This document shows, piece by piece, positions 34,984-45,777 of a stretch of 64,000 nt of DNA (position 1 is its first letter; each line of letters starts with the position of its first letter). Where the stretch lies: positions 3,906,001-3,970,000 of the forward strand of contig NC_013947.1 of the NCBI RefSeq assembly GCF_000024545.1, read 5' to 3'. The position numbers were made by a program, and so were the translations under genes. The notes beneath the pieces were generated by a model that saw nothing but the letters and a program-made list of their open reading frames with translations, was not told where the DNA came from and ran no database searches. The DNA is from Stackebrandtia nassauensis DSM 44728 (lineage in GTDB: Bacteria > Actinomycetota > Actinomycetes > Mycobacteriales > Micromonosporaceae).

Positions 34984-36147
34984 ATGGCACAGTTCACCGA
35001 CATCGCCGCTTCGCTGGAACGGCAGGCCATCGAGCTGCCGTCCTGGGCCTTCGGGAACTCCGGGACCCGTTTCAAGGTCTTCGGCAGTCCCGGCACCCCA
35101 CGCGATCCGTTCGAGAAGGTGCGCGACGCCGCCAAGGTCCACGAGTTCACCGGGCTCGCGCCCACCATGGCCCTTCACATTCCCTGGGACCGGGTGGACG
35201 ACTTCGGGGCGCTGAGCCGCTTCGCGGCCGACCACGGCATCGCGTTGGGCACGGTCAACTCCAACACCTTCCAGGAGGCCGACTACAAACTGGGCAGCCT
35301 CACCCACACCGACCCGCGGATCCGGCAGCGGGCGGTGGACCACCACTTCGAATGCATCGAGATCCTGGAGCGGATCGGCGCCCGCGATCTGAAGATCTGG
35401 CTCGCCGACGGCACCAACTACCCCGGGCAGGGCGACATCCGGCGTCGGCAGGATCTGCTGGCCGAGGGACTGGCGACGATCTACGAACGCCTCGGGCCCG
35501 ACAACCGGCTGGTGTTGGAGTACAAGCTGTTCGAACCGGCCTTCTACCACACCGACGTCCCCGACTGGGGCACCTCCTACGCGCACGTGATGGCGTTGGG
35601 GGAACGGGCGAAGGTCTGTTTGGACACCGGGCATCACGCGCCGGGCACCAACATCGAGTTCATCGTGGCGCAGCTGCTGCGGCTGGGCAGGTTGGGGTCG
35701 TTCGACTTCAACTCCCGATTCTACGCCGACGACGACCTCATCGTCGGCGCCGCCGATCCGTTCCAGCTGTTCCGCATCCTGGTGGAGGTGGTGCGCGGCG
35801 GTGGCTACGCGCACCCCGAGGTCACCTTCATGTTGGACCAGTGCCACAACATCGAACCGAAGATCCCCGGCCAGATCCGCAGTGTCCTCAATGTCCAGGA
35901 GATGACGGCGCGTGCGCTGCTGCTGGACTTCGAGGCACTGCGGGTCGCGCAGGAGGCCGGTGACGTCCTGGGCGCCAACGCGGTGTTCATGGACGCGTTC
36001 TACACCGACGTGCGCGGCGAGCTGGCGGACTGGCGGCAGGAACGCGGTCTGCCCGCCGACCCGATGGCCGCGTTCGCCGCGTCGGGGTACCTGGAAACCA
36101 TCGCCGCCGAACGGATCGGCGGGCAAGCGGCGGGCTGGGACGCCTGA
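34984..36147 (+). CDS. rhaI: L-rhamnose isomerase, RhaI type
   Basis: This 387-residue protein converts L-rhamnose to L-rhamnulose. It belongs to the actinobacterial/rhizobial RhaI branch of the xylose-isomerase-like TIM barrels (ALHIPWD, ALGTVNSNTFQEADYKLGSLTH, KIWLADGTNYPGQGDIRRRQ, LEYKLFEPAFYHTDVPDWG, CLDTGHHAPGTNIEFIV, SRFYADDDLIVGAADPFQLF). Conserved Glu, His and Asp residues in these motifs should hold the metal ions. It is placed immediately after the importer genes and before the aldolase. Confidence 0.94.
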   Translation: MAQFTDIAASLERQAIELPSWAFGNSGTRFKVFGSPGTPRDPFEKVRDAAKVHEFTGLAPTMALHIPWDRVDDFGALSRFAADHGIALGTVNSNTFQEADYKLGSLTHTDPRIRQRAVDHHFECIEILERIGARDLKIWLADGTNYPGQGDIRRRQDLLAEGLATIYERLGPDNRLVLEYKLFEPAFYHTDVPDWGTSYAHVMALGERAKVCLDTGHHAPGTNIEFIVAQLLRLGRLGSFDFNSRFYADDDLIVGAADPFQLFRILVEVVRGGGYAHPEVTFMLDQCHNIEPKIPGQIRSVLNVQEMTARALLLDFEALRVAQEAGDVLGANAVFMDAFYTDVRGELADWRQERGLPADPMAAFAASGYLETIAAERIGGQAAGWDA

Positions 36148-36184
36148 GCGTGTCCCCCCACCACAAAGATCACGGAGGAGAAAC

Positions 36185-38221
36185 ATGACGCACGAGGCCG
36201 TGGAGCGGCTGCTGGAGCGCAGCAACCGGCTTGGCAGCGACCCGCGCAACACCAACTACGCCGGGGGCAACACCTCCGCCAAGGGCAGCGGCAGTGACCC
36301 GGTGACCGGTCGCGACGTCGACCTGTTGTGGGTCAAGGGTTCCGGCGGTGACCTCGGGACGCTCACCGAGGCGGGGCTGGCGGTGTTGCGGCTCGACCGG
36401 CTGCGGGAGATGACCAATGTGTATCCCGGTCCGGAGCGCGAGGACGAGATGGTGGCCGCGTTCGACTACACGCTGCACGGCAGGGGCGGGGCGGCTCCGT
36501 CCATCGACACGGCGATGCACGCGCTGGTGGACGCGGCGCACGTCGACCATCTTCACCCCGATTCGGGTATCGCCATCGCCACGGCCGCCGACGGGCCCGA
36601 GCTGACCGAGCGGATCTTCGGCGACAAGGTGGTGTGGGTGCCGTGGCGCAGGCCGGGATTCCAACTGGGCCTGGACATCGCCGACATCAAGGAACGGCAC
36701 CCGGAGGCGATCGGGACCATTCTGGGCGGTCACGGGATCACCGCCTGGGGTGCGACGAGCCAGGAGTGCGAAGAGAACTCACTGTGGATCATCAACACGG
36801 CCGCCGAGTACATCGCCACCCACGGCCGGGCCGAGCCCTTCGGTGCGGTGCTGCCGGGTTACGAGCCACTGCCGGAGGAGTCTCGACGGGCCAGGGCGGC
36901 GGCGCTGGCGCCGTTGCTACGGAAACTCGTGTCCACCGACGTGCGGCAGGTCGGGCACTTCAGCGACGACGAGGCCGTGCTCGATTTCCTGTCCCGCGCC
37001 GAGCATCCCCGGCTGGCCGCGCTGGGAACCAGCTGTCCCGACCACTTCCTGCGCACCAAGGTCCGTCCCCTGGTGCTGGACCTGCCCGCCACCGCCGAAC
37101 TCTCAGAAATACGGCAGCGACTGTCCGAACTGCACGAACAGTACCGGGCGGACTACCGGGATTACTACCAGCGGCACGCTTCGCCCGACTCACCGGCGAT
37201 GCGCGGCGCCGACCCGCTCATAGTCCTGGTGCCGGGAATCGGGATGTTCAGTTACGGCAAGGACGCCCAGACCGCGCGGGTGGCCGGGGAGTTCTATCTC
37301 AACGCCGTCAACGTGATGCGCGGCGCCGAGGCGCTGTCGCGATACCAGCCCATCGACGAGAGCGAGAAGTTCCGGATCGAGTACTGGGCCCTGGAGGAGG
37401 CGAAACTGCGCAGGCTTCCCAAGCCCCGGTCGCACGCCGGACGCGTCGCCCTGGTCACCGGGGCCGCCTCGGGGATCGGCAAGGCAATCGCCACGCGGCT
37501 GGCCGCGCAGGGCGCCTGCGTCGTGGTGGCTGATCTCGACCTGTCGAAGGCGCGCGAAGCCGCCGCCGAGATCGGTTCGGCCGACGTGGCCGTCGGCGTC
37601 GCGATGGACGTCAGCGATGCCGAACAGGTGCGGGCGGCAGTCGACGCCGCGCTGTTGGCGTTCGGCGGACTCGACCTTGTCGTCAACAACGCGGGACTGT
37701 CCATTTCGAAGCCGCTGCTGGAGACGACCGAAAAGGACTGGGACCTTCAGCACGACGTGATGGCCAAGGGTTCGTTCCTGGTGTCGCAGGCGGCGGCCAA
37801 GGTTCTCGTGGAACAGGGACTGGGCGGCGACATCGTCTACATCTGTTCGAAGAACTCCATCGTCGCCGGGCCGAACAACATCGCGTACTCGGCGACCAAG
37901 GCCGATCAGGCGCACCAGGTGCGGCTGCTCGCCGCCGAACTGGGGCCGCACGGGATCCGGGTCAACGGCGTCAACCCCGACGGGGTGGTGCGCGGTTCGG
38001 GCATCTTCGCCAGCGGTTGGGGCGCACAGCGCGCGGCCGTGTACGGAGTGCCGGAGGAGGAACTGGGTGCCTTCTACGCCAAACGAACCCTGTTGCAGCG
38101 CGAGGTCCTGCCCGAGCACGTGGCCAGCGCGGTGGCGGTGCTCACCGATGCCGACCTCAGCCACACCACCGGCACCCATATTCCGGTCGACGCCGGGGTC
38201 GTGGCGGCGTTTCCACGGTGA
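36185..38221 (+). CDS. rhaD: bifunctional rhamnulose-1-phosphate aldolase/alcohol dehydrogenase
   Basis: This 678-residue protein starts at ATG 36185 after GGAGGAG. Residues about 1-410 are a class II aldolase/adducin domain (NYAGGNTSAKG; DHLHPDSG with zinc-binding histidines; GGHGITAWG). Residues about 415-678 are a short-chain dehydrogenase (VTGAASGIGKAI cofactor loop, YSATK catalytic Tyr/Lys). The aldolase cleaves rhamnulose 1-phosphate to DHAP and L-lactaldehyde, which the dehydrogenase part is thought to oxidise to lactate. It is often annotated RhaDE or YuxG-like. Confidence 0.94.
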   Translation: MTHEAVERLLERSNRLGSDPRNTNYAGGNTSAKGSGSDPVTGRDVDLLWVKGSGGDLGTLTEAGLAVLRLDRLREMTNVYPGPEREDEMVAAFDYTLHGRGGAAPSIDTAMHALVDAAHVDHLHPDSGIAIATAADGPELTERIFGDKVVWVPWRRPGFQLGLDIADIKERHPEAIGTILGGHGITAWGATSQECEENSLWIINTAAEYIATHGRAEPFGAVLPGYEPLPEESRRARAAALAPLLRKLVSTDVRQVGHFSDDEAVLDFLSRAEHPRLAALGTSCPDHFLRTKVRPLVLDLPATAELSEIRQRLSELHEQYRADYRDYYQRHASPDSPAMRGADPLIVLVPGIGMFSYGKDAQTARVAGEFYLNAVNVMRGAEALSRYQPIDESEKFRIEYWALEEAKLRRLPKPRSHAGRVALVTGAASGIGKAIATRLAAQGACVVVADLDLSKAREAAAEIGSADVAVGVAMDVSDAEQVRAAVDAALLAFGGLDLVVNNAGLSISKPLLETTEKDWDLQHDVMAKGSFLVSQAAAKVLVEQGLGGDIVYICSKNSIVAGPNNIAYSATKADQAHQVRLLAAELGPHGIRVNGVNPDGVVRGSGIFASGWGAQRAAVYGVPEEELGAFYAKRTLLQREVLPEHVASAVAVLTDADLSHTTGTHIPVDAGVVAAFPR

Positions 38222-38245
38222 CGCCGTGACGCGTGGAGGAGTGAG

Positions 38246-39658
38246 ATGACACAGACTGTCGCCGCCGTGGACCTGGGAGCCACCAGCGGACGCGTGATGC
38301 TGGGGCACTTCGCGTCCGGGACCGTGAACCTGGAGACGGTGTCGCGGTTTCCCAACGGGCCCGTGGACACCGTCGACGGCCTGCATTGGAATGTCCTGGA
38401 GCTGTATCGGTGCGTCGTCGACGGTTTGCGGCTGGCGGCGCGGGCGCGTCCGGGCAGTGTCGGCGTCGACTCCTGGGCGGTGGACTACGCGTTGCTGCGC
38501 GGTGGTCGCGTGCTCGGGTTTCCTTATCACTACCGGGATTCCCGCAATCAGGTCGCGGCCGAACGCGCGCATCGGATCGTGCCGCCCGAGCGGATGTACC
38601 GGGAATCGGGTTTGCAGTTCCTGCCGTTCAACACCGTGTACCAGCTGGTGGCCGAACAGGACGGTGGCCTGCTCGATGTCGCCGACCGGCTGCTGCTCAT
38701 CCCCGATCTGATCGGCTACCTGTTGAGTGGTGAGGCGGTCACCGAACGCACCAACGCGTCCACCACCGGTCTCATCGACATCGCCTCGGGCAAATGGAAT
38801 CGGCGACTGTTGAGCGAACTGTCCATTCCCGAGCGTATTCTCACCGATGTGGTGGATCCGGGCACCAGCCTCGGCCCGGTGCGGTCGTCGCTCGGACTCG
38901 ATGCGGACTGTGAGCTCGTCACCGTGGGATCCCACGACACGGCCTCGGCGGTGGTGGCTGTTCCCGCCGTCCACGACGACGTCGCCTATATCTCCAGCGG
39001 CACCTGGTCCCTGGTGGGACTGGAGCTGCCCCAGCCGGTGGTCACCGAGGCCAGTCGGGCCGCCAACTTCACCAACGAAGCCGGAGTGGACGGCAGGGTC
39101 CGGTTCCTGCGCAACGTGTCGGGACTGTGGTTGCTGGACGAGATGCTACGACACCGGCGCGACGCCGGTGAGGACGTCGACCTGGCCGCGCTGCTCGACG
39201 CGGCGGCAGCCGTGGACAGCCGCGATGTCGTCCTGTTCGACACCGACGATCCCCGGTTCCTGCCGCCCGGTGACCACGCCAGCCGCATCGTCGACTGGTG
39301 CCGGGAACACGATGTGCGGCCACCCGAGGGGCTCGCCGAGCTGACCCGCGCCATCCTGGAGTCGCTGGCCGAGGCGTACGCGCGGACCCTCCGGCAGGCC
39401 AGCGAACTGTCCGGCAAGGCCGTGACGACCGTCCACATCGTCGGCGGTGGTTCGCGGAACCGGCTGCTGTGTCAGTTGACCGCCGACCGCACCGGGCTGC
39501 CGGTGCTGGCCGGGCCGGTGGAGGCGACCGCCCTGGGCAACGTGCTCGTGCAGGCGCGGGCCCTCGGGATCGTGTCGGGTTCGCTGGAGGCGCTGCGGGC
39601 CCTGGTCGCGGCCTCGGTCACCCCGGTTGGCTACCAGCCCGGCGGCGAACGATCATGA
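38246..39658 (+). CDS. rhaB: rhamnulokinase
   Basis: This 470-residue FGGY-family kinase phosphorylates L-rhamnulose at C1. The N-terminal phosphate loop is [14 protein letters not shown] (about 7-20). Further family landmarks are [37 protein letters not shown] (hinge), [13 protein letters not shown] and [16 protein letters not shown]. Its length fits the family. GGAGG lies upstream of ATG 38246. It acts between RhaI and the aldolase even though it is encoded after both. Confidence 0.94.
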   Translation: MTQTVAAVDLGATSGRVMLGHFASGTVNLETVSRFPNGPVDTVDGLHWNVLELYRCVVDGLRLAARARPGSVGVDSWAVDYALLRGGRVLGFPYHYRDSRNQVAAERAHRIVPPERMYRESGLQFLPFNTVYQLVAEQDGGLLDVADRLLLIPDLIGYLLSGEAVTERTNASTTGLIDIASGKWNRRLLSELSIPERILTDVVDPGTSLGPVRSSLGLDADCELVTVGSHDTASAVVAVPAVHDDVAYISSGTWSLVGLELPQPVVTEASRAANFTNEAGVDGRVRFLRNVSGLWLLDEMLRHRRDAGEDVDLAALLDAAAAVDSRDVVLFDTDDPRFLPPGDHASRIVDWCREHDVRPPEGLAELTRAILESLAEAYARTLRQASELSGKAVTTVHIVGGGSRNRLLCQLTADRTGLPVLAGPVEATALGNVLVQARALGIVSGSLEALRALVAASVTPVGYQPGGERS

Positions 39659-39701
39659 TCATCGGCAAGCCGCAATCCATCGTCCGGAAGGAAGGCCCCT
39701 G

Positions 39702-40931
39702 ATGCGACGTCGAGTGCCCAGGCCCAAGGAACTGCTGCCGCTGCTGCGGTTTCGCAAGCCCAGGTTCAGCGCGGCCCGGCGTCGGCTGGAGTCGGCCGTG
39801 ACCATCTACGACCTGCGGGAAGCCGCGCGGCGTCGCACCCCGAAGGCGGCGTTCGACTACACCGACGGGGCCGCCGAGGCCGAGCTCAGTCTCGCCCGGG
39901 CGCGGCAGGCCTTCGAGGACATCGAGTTCAACCCGACCATCCTGCGCGACGTGTCGAGCGTCGACACCGGGTGGGAGGTGCTGGGCGAGCGGGTGGCGTT
40001 GCCGTTCGGGATCGCGCCGACCGGGTTCACGCGTCTCATGCAGACCGAAGGCGAGATCGCCGGAGCCACGGCGGCCGAGGCAGTGGGGATCCCCTTCGCA
40101 CTGTCGACTCTGGCCACGACGTCGATCGAGGACGTCAAGGCCGCAAGCCCCAATGGCCGCCACTGGTTCCAGTTGTACATGTGGAAGGACCGAGACCGGT
40201 CGATGGCGCTGGTCGAGCGGGCCGCCGCGGCGGGGTACGACACCCTGATGGTCACCGTCGACACTCCGGTGGCCGGGGCGCGGCTGCGCGACAAACGCAA
40301 CGGCTTCTCCATTCCGCCGCAGCTGACGCTCAAGACGATGCTCAACACCGCGACCCGGCCCGCGTGGTGGTTCAACCTGCTGACCACCGAACCGTTGTCG
40401 TTCGCGTCGCTGGACCGCTGGCCGGGAACGGTCGCGGAGCTGCTGGACACGATGTTCGATCCCACCGTCGACTTCGACGATCTGGCGTGGATCAAGCAGC
40501 AGTGGCCGGGGAAGATCGTCGTCAAGGGGGTGCAGAATCTCGCGGATGCCAAGCGGCTGGCCGATCTGGGCGTGGACGGGGTCGTGCTGTCCAATCACGG
40601 TGGTAGGCAGCTGGACCGGGCGCCGGTTCCGTTTCACCTGTTGCCGACGGTTGTGCGCGAGGTGGGAGCCGACATGGAGGTCCATGTGGACACCGGGATC
40701 ATGTCGGGTGCTGACATCGTGGCGTCGGTGGCGCTGGGCGCGCGGTTCACGCTCGTCGGGCGGGCGTACCTGTACGGCCTGATGGCGGGTGGTCGCCGGG
40801 GCGTGGACAAGACCATTGAGATTCTGTCCGAACAGGTCGTGCGAACCATGCGGCTGTTGGGCGTCAGTTCGCTGGAGGAGTTGGAGCCCGCGCACGTCAC
40901 GCAGTTGCGTCGGTTGACTCCGTTTCCGTAG
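39702..40931 (+). CDS. lldD: FMN-dependent L-lactate dehydrogenase-like protein
   Basis: This 409-residue alpha-hydroxy-acid oxidase/dehydrogenase has FMN- and substrate-binding motifs: [24 protein letters not shown], a [19 protein letters not shown] segment and the catalytic His in SNHGGRQLD. It should oxidise L-lactate to pyruvate, completing rhamnose catabolism after the lactaldehyde step. The start ATG 39702 follows GGAAGGAAGG. Specificity for lactate over other hydroxy acids is inferred from the operon. Its 3' end overlaps the convergent NTPase gene by 35 bases. Confidence 0.9.
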   Translation: MRRRVPRPKELLPLLRFRKPRFSAARRRLESAVTIYDLREAARRRTPKAAFDYTDGAAEAELSLARARQAFEDIEFNPTILRDVSSVDTGWEVLGERVALPFGIAPTGFTRLMQTEGEIAGATAAEAVGIPFALSTLATTSIEDVKAASPNGRHWFQLYMWKDRDRSMALVERAAAAGYDTLMVTVDTPVAGARLRDKRNGFSIPPQLTLKTMLNTATRPAWWFNLLTTEPLSFASLDRWPGTVAELLDTMFDPTVDFDDLAWIKQQWPGKIVVKGVQNLADAKRLADLGVDGVVLSNHGGRQLDRAPVPFHLLPTVVREVGADMEVHVDTGIMSGADIVASVALGARFTLVGRAYLYGLMAGGRRGVDKTIEILSEQVVRTMRLLGVSSLEELEPAHVTQLRRLTPFP

Positions 40932-43900
40932 TAGGCCGCCACGGTGTCGCGGTGGTGCCGTCGGGGCGCAGTCCCCAGGTGGCGAGTGTGGACGGATCGG
41001 GGACGACGTCGGCCAGCAGTCGCAGGGCTCTGTCGTCACCGGACAGTACCGCGCGGCGCAGCCACCGCTCCCCTGCCGGGGCGTCGCCGGTGTGGATCAG
41101 CCTGACGCCGTACTCGCGCGGGCTGGGCCAGTGGTCCTTTTCGGCGGCCTGCCGTAGCCAGCCGTCCGACTCCTCCGGGCGCCCGTCCTTGGCCAGCCAG
41201 TCCGACAGGGTCATCGCCGCCTCGGGATCACCGGTGGCCGCCGAACGCCGTAGCGCCACTTCGACGAGGTGTTCCAGTCCCCACTCCTCCAAGCGGGACT
41301 TCATAGTCCAGGTGGCGCGCGGCCACAGTTCGGCTTGAGTCAACACGGCGGCTTCGAGGTCCGCGGCGCGGTCGTCGGCGTGCAACAGGTCGATCAGGGC
41401 CGACGCGGCGTGCGGGCTGTGATGCATCTGCCGTCGCAGGTCGGCTTCCACTTCGCCGCCGCGTCCCTGGTGCCGCAACCAGGTGCCCAGCGCCTCCAGT
41501 CCGTGGACGGAGTCCTCGGCCGCGGCGCGCAGCACCTGTTCGGCTTCGGTGTCACGGCCTTGGCGGCTCAGTCGGTTCGCCAGCGCCTCGGCGGCGTCCA
41601 CAGAGCCCTTGTCCGCCAGTTCGGTGAGGATGTCCTCGCCGTCGGGGTCGTCACCGAGGCTTTCGATGAGGGGGCCCAGATCCCATTGGTAGAAGGTCAC
41701 TCCGGCGCGGCTGGCTCTGGCCAGCAGCTGTTCGGCTTCCTCGGGTCGGCCGGTGCGGGTGTACCAGTCGGCGATGTCGTGGGCGATCCGCGGCGCTTCC
41801 CGGCGCTCCCATTCGGACGCTTCTTCGTTTCGCCCCGCCCACCGCAGGACGTCGCCCAGGTCCCGCCGGGCCAGTTTGTGCCCGGCTTCAGCGGCCACCC
41901 TGATCCAGTCGATTCCCTCGGTCACGTTCTCGTCGTCGGTCGGGGCGTACGACACCATGCCGGGGACACGAAGCCCGAGCGAGGTATCGCCCAGCAGTTG
42001 GTTGCCCAGTACGAAAGCGTGGTGCGGGTCCGACTCGGCAACCTTGCGCTGGAACCACATCGCGTGCTCGGTGTGGCCTTCGGAGGCCAGCATGGTGCTG
42101 TATGCCAGCATGGCGCGCTTATGTCCGGCCCTGGCGGCGCGAGCCAGCCAGTGCCGAGACGCGGTTTCGTTGATGGATTGGAGCAGATTCGCCAGCTTCC
42201 ACATCGCATCTTGGTTGCCCGCTGCCGCGGAGGACCTCAACACCTGACGAGCCGTCTTTTGCAAGTCCTGTCCCAACAGGATCTCAGCCACAATGGACGT
42301 AGCTTGTCGGTGTCCACGTTCCGCGGCGGGGCGCGCCAGCTGGTAGGCGATCTCCAGCAGGTGCCGCACCTTCGCCGCACTGGCGATGGACGCGCGGGTG
42401 TCCACGTCATCCGTGTGCGCCATCAGCGCGTCCCACAGTCCGGCAGGGACCGAGAAGAAGACGCCGTTGGGAGGCAACTGCTGGTAGACGTAGTCGTGCA
42501 CCCGGTACCGGAACTGTCCATCTTCGACCACTTCGGTCAGGGCGGCGACGCCGTGGATCGGACGGCACGCGGACGCCAACGCCGCGTCGGCGCGTTCGTC
42601 GGTGTCCGCAGCGTCGACCAGCGCGGCGAACCCGGCGCGAAGCAGCGACATCGGGAGCGGGCCATGGTGTCCGAGTTTGCGCATGAGCACGGCGGCACGC
42701 ACCATGTTCGCGGCATCACTGTCGCCGTCGCGGTATTGGCGGACGGCCTGGGTGCCTCCCGACAGGACCTGGGTGACCTTCGCGGATTCTCCAGCCGTGG
42801 CGAAGGCGGTGCGCAGCCGGGGATCGCGGGCGATGAGGTCGCTGACCTCGTCCGACTCGACCACCACCGACGCGAACGAGTCAGGCCAGTCAATCTGTTC
42901 ACAGTGGTCGTTGAGCAGTTGCCGCACGAGCCGCGAACCGCGGTCGTCCGCGTGCGGGTCGGGCAGGTATGTCGGCCAGATCGTCGCGATCAGCAGCAGC
43001 GGCTGCGGGCCCTCGTTCAGCAGTCGCAGCAGGCTCTGGGCGGATTCGGCCGCATCGGGACCAGACAGGAAGTCCTGGGCTTCGTCCAGCCAGACGACCG
43101 ACTCCGGCGGCACGGCGTTGGCTTCAGTGAGCCGGTTCAGATCCCGGGCGCTGTCGGGCCGCACCAGCGTCCATTCGGGAACCCGGTCGCGTATCGCCTC
43201 CCAGGCCCCCCGGGTTTTGCCCGTCGAGGACTCCCCCACCAGCAGGCACATGCGACGGGAGTCCACGCCGGAGATCAAACGCCGCAGCCGGTGGTCCGCC
43301 GAGCGCATCACATACAGCGGTCGTGGACTCGGTGGCTCCTCGAAGTCGCTGGTGATCGCCCGATGGACTCCCAGGGCCAGCGGTTCGGTGTCTCGCACCA
43401 GCGGCATGTCGATCGTGAAGCCGTCGACGGGTGCGCTCGCAAGCTCGGCCACCTCGTGGCGCAGCGCTTCCAGCGTCCGGTTCTGCTCTGTCAGCCGCGC
43501 GGCGTCGTTGCGGCGCCACACCACATCGATGAGGTTCACCAGCTCCGGTTTGGAGCCCGCATAGGTTAGGTAGGCCGCCGCCAGCTGGCGATCCAGTGCG
43601 GCGCAGAGGACGTCGCTGACGCGCTCGCCGTCGAGATCCAAACGCTCCAGTATCGACGCGTCGTCCGTCACCGGATTGGGTTCGGCCAGTGTCGTCACCC
43701 AGTTGTCGATGGCGGCCCGGAAACCGAGGTCCTCCACGGCGGTGTCGATGGTCAGTTGCCGGGTCTGCGCGACCTCCGCCAGCGCGTCGGCCAGCCAGGT
43801 GGCCTCGGCTTCGGGAACCAGCTCGGTCGCGGCTTCCCGAAACGCGGCTTCGCAGGTCTGCGCGAGGATGGTCCTTGTGGACTTTCCGAGTATCGACAGT

Positions 43901-43959
43901 CCCGCGCGTCCGGCCTCGGAGACCAGCCATCCGAGCACCGCCCCGACGACATCGACCAC
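40897..43959 (-). CDS. STAND-like NTPase with helical repeats
   Basis: This protein of about 1020 residues starts at GTG 43959, five bases after GAGGAGG; an in-frame TTG 43977 is less likely. An N-terminal helical region (about 1-170) is followed by a P-loop NTPase: Walker A GESSTGKT (about 242-249) and Walker B VVWLDEA (about 288-294). Residues about 530-1000 form many TPR/Sel1-like repeats ([36 protein letters not shown] is typical in layout; no single stretch is diagnostic). The architecture suggests a signal-responsive scaffold. Defence or regulation are both plausible, and neither is shown. Confidence 0.85.
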   Translation of the reverse strand: MVDVVGAVLGWLVSEAGRAGLSILGKSTRTILAQTCEAAFREAATELVPEAEATWLADALAEVAQTRQLTIDTAVEDLGFRAAIDNWVTTLAEPNPVTDDASILERLDLDGERVSDVLCAALDRQLAAAYLTYAGSKPELVNLIDVVWRRNDAARLTEQNRTLEALRHEVAELASAPVDGFTIDMPLVRDTEPLALGVHRAITSDFEEPPSPRPLYVMRSADHRLRRLISGVDSRRMCLLVGESSTGKTRGAWEAIRDRVPEWTLVRPDSARDLNRLTEANAVPPESVVWLDEAQDFLSGPDAAESAQSLLRLLNEGPQPLLLIATIWPTYLPDPHADDRGSRLVRQLLNDHCEQIDWPDSFASVVVESDEVSDLIARDPRLRTAFATAGESAKVTQVLSGGTQAVRQYRDGDSDAANMVRAAVLMRKLGHHGPLPMSLLRAGFAALVDAADTDERADAALASACRPIHGVAALTEVVEDGQFRYRVHDYVYQQLPPNGVFFSVPAGLWDALMAHTDDVDTRASIASAAKVRHLLEIAYQLARPAAERGHRQATSIVAEILLGQDLQKTARQVLRSSAAAGNQDAMWKLANLLQSINETASRHWLARAARAGHKRAMLAYSTMLASEGHTEHAMWFQRKVAESDPHHAFVLGNQLLGDTSLGLRVPGMVSYAPTDDENVTEGIDWIRVAAEAGHKLARRDLGDVLRWAGRNEEASEWERREAPRIAHDIADWYTRTGRPEEAEQLLARASRAGVTFYQWDLGPLIESLGDDPDGEDILTELADKGSVDAAEALANRLSRQGRDTEAEQVLRAAAEDSVHGLEALGTWLRHQGRGGEVEADLRRQMHHSPHAASALIDLLHADDRAADLEAAVLTQAELWPRATWTMKSRLEEWGLEHLVEVALRRSAATGDPEAAMTLSDWLAKDGRPEESDGWLRQAAEKDHWPSPREYGVRLIHTGDAPAGERWLRRAVLSGDDRALRLLADVVPDPSTLATWGLRPDGTTATPWRPTTETESTDATA

Positions 43960-43998
43960 GCCAGCCTCCTCAACCAACCCCGTGCGCCACTGTCGACT

Positions 43999-44982
43999 CT
44001 ACGGGGTGCTGGCCTGCCGCAACAGGATCGCGGCCCCGTGGGCGGCGCTGGCGGGGATGAAGGGTTCGCCGGTGGCGGCTTGTCGCAGGTCAATGCCCCG
44101 GGTACGCAGGAGTCGCTCGGCGACGGCCAGATCGGCGACGTCGATGGTGTAGGCGCTCAGAGACGGTGTCGCGGGGGTTGGTTCGCCCGGTAGCCGGGCG
44201 GTGTGGCCGCTGGGAGTGGTGATGGTGAGCCGGTGGGCGCCGAGGTCGAAGCCGCGGCCGGTGCCGTGGCGGGTGGCGGTGCGGCCCAGGTAGCGCTCGT
44301 AGCGGCCGGTGGTGGCGTCGAGGTCGGTGTCACTGACACAAAGGACGCATTCGGTCAGGCCGAGGGCGCCGTTGGGGTGGTCGAGGCCGAGCTGGGCGTC
44401 GAGGAGTTCGGGCGGGGCGTCCTCGGCGGCACCGACGCGGCCCTCGGGCGGCATGCCGCTCGGGTCGTCGTCGCTGATCTCGAGGTACTTGATGGCGGCG
44501 AGGCTGGTTCCTTCGGCGGTGGTGATCGGCCGTTGGGCGGGCCGGGCGCCGGTGTGCGCGACGCCGACATCTGCCAGGCGAGCGGCGGTCTTGTCGGCGT
44601 CGGCGGTGGCGAAGATGAGGATGTGGGCGCCCTCGGCGCGGGTCAGTCGCCGCTCCAGCGCCCCGACCGTGCCGCGCAAGGCCGCCCGAGTGGCCGCTAG
44701 CTGCTCGTCGGGCACGGCGAGTGGGACGAGCCGGGCCTCGGCGGGCAGCAGGTCACGGTTGTCGGGGGCGAAGGCGAGCAGTTCGATGAAGCCGCGCGGG
44801 AAGTCGGCGTGGGTGTTGCCCGCGCCGATCGGTTCGGGTGCCGCGCCGGGGACGGGCGGCAGCGCGGGGTAAGCCGGGGCGTCGATGTGGAATCCGAGGT
44901 CGCGGAACGTGTCGATCGCGGCGGTCATGTCGCCGACGAGAAGGCCGACGTGGTGCAGTCCGATGATGTCGCCAGTGGTCAT
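43999..44982 (-). CDS. two-module VOC/glyoxalase-like protein
   Basis: This 327-residue cytosolic protein has the N-terminal VOC motif IGLHHVGLLVGDMTAAIDTFRDLGF with tandem His, and a Glu in FIELLAF. A second VOC-like half follows (ECVLCVSDTDLDATTGRYERYLGRTATR; AYTIDVADLAVAERLL). It resembles glyoxalase_3-type proteins; the substrate is unknown. It lies 24 bases downstream of the TetR gene and 39 bases ahead of the STAND NTPase on the same strand, so it is probably part of one TetR-controlled transcript. Confidence 0.85.
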   Translation of the reverse strand: MTTGDIIGLHHVGLLVGDMTAAIDTFRDLGFHIDAPAYPALPPVPGAAPEPIGAGNTHADFPRGFIELLAFAPDNRDLLPAEARLVPLAVPDEQLAATRAALRGTVGALERRLTRAEGAHILIFATADADKTAARLADVGVAHTGARPAQRPITTAEGTSLAAIKYLEISDDDPSGMPPEGRVGAAEDAPPELLDAQLGLDHPNGALGLTECVLCVSDTDLDATTGRYERYLGRTATRHGTGRGFDLGAHRLTITTPSGHTARLPGEPTPATPSLSAYTIDVADLAVAERLLRTRGIDLRQAATGEPFIPASAAHGAAILLRQASTP

Positions 44983-45006
44983 GGGATGAGTCCTTCGTGG
45001 TGGTTG

Positions 45007-45720
45007 TCAGTCGGCGGCGGTGCCGTAGGCGATGCGGTCGAACTGGGTCGCGAGGCGCTCGAAAGCGTCGGTCACCTGCGGTGCGGCGGCGGCATAGCGT
45101 TGGGGGGCAGGCGTTTTGGCCGGTTCGAAGGAGCGGCGGACGACCTCGGCCAGCAGGTCGGCCCGATGTTCGAGGTCGGGGTCCGTGTCGCCGTCCAGCA
45201 TCGGTGTGGCGGCGAAGAAGCCGTAGGCGATCGCCTGGGCAGCGGTGTCGATGTCGGACAGATCCAGGCCCCGGTCAAGGAGTCGGTGGTCGCGCAGAGC
45301 GGCCAGGTGGTCGTCGGAGGCGATGAGTTTGGTCTGCGCCAGTTCGGCCCGCGCCGGTTGGTTCGCGAACGCGGCCAGGTCGGCCTCGTCGGTGATGAAG
45401 ATCGATCGCAGGATCGGGCGGCGCATCGCCTCCAGGTACAGCCGCCGCAGGCAGCGGTGCAGGGCCGCCTCGGCGGGATCGGCGTGGATCGCGGCGATCA
45501 GCGCGCGGTACATGGCGGCCGCCTCGCGAGCGCCGACGGCCAGCAGCAGGTGTTCGCGGCTGGCCCAGTGCAGGTAGACGGTGCCCTTGCCGACCCCGGC
45601 GTACTTCGCGACCCGGTCGATGCGCAGCCCACGCGGGCCGGTCTCGGCCAGCAGTCGCGCTGCCGCGTCCAGGAGCGCGTCAGCGCGCTGGTGCAGATCC
45701 GCTCGCTGCGTCCTGGCCAT
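45007..45720 (-). CDS. TetR-family repressor
   Basis: This 237-residue protein has a TetR HTH (about 12-55, ADALLDAAARLLAETGPRGLRIDRVAKYAGVGKGTVYLHW; the recognition helix is near GTVYLHW) and a ligand-binding helical C-terminal domain. A perfect 13-bp inverted repeat at 45743-45777, overlapping its own promoter, is the likely autoregulatory operator. The VOC gene downstream is the natural target and may be linked to the sensed compound. Confidence 0.93.
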   Translation of the reverse strand: MARTQRADLHQRADALLDAAARLLAETGPRGLRIDRVAKYAGVGKGTVYLHWASREHLLLAVGAREAAAMYRALIAAIHADPAEAALHRCLRRLYLEAMRRPILRSIFITDEADLAAFANQPARAELAQTKLIASDDHLAALRDHRLLDRGLDLSDIDTAAQAIAYGFFAATPMLDGDTDPDLEHRADLLAEVVRRSFEPAKTPAPQRYAAAAPQVTDAFERLATQFDRIAYGTAAD

Positions 45721-45742
45721 GTTCGCCTCCGGTCAACACCTC

Positions 45743-45777
45743 AACTCGTGACCAGAATAGCAGACTGGTCACGAGTT
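45743..45777. promoter_or_regulatory. perfect TetR operator over the tetR promoter
   Basis: AACTCGTGACCAG (45743-45755) and CTGGTCACGAGTT (45765-45777) are exact inverse complements with a 9-base spacer. On the minus strand the spacer and its edge contain TATTCT, a fitting -10. The right arm overlaps the stop codon of the upstream TPR gene. Confidence 0.8.

Noticed and set aside
32538..35168. Very long minus-strand frame across the rhamnose permeases
   Set aside because: It mirrors three well-supported plus-strand genes, has no start context or domain, and reflects high-GC codon bias.
41269..43569. Plus-strand frame opposite the STAND NTPase
   Set aside because: The minus strand has Walker A and B motifs and repeats; the plus product is repetitive without domains.
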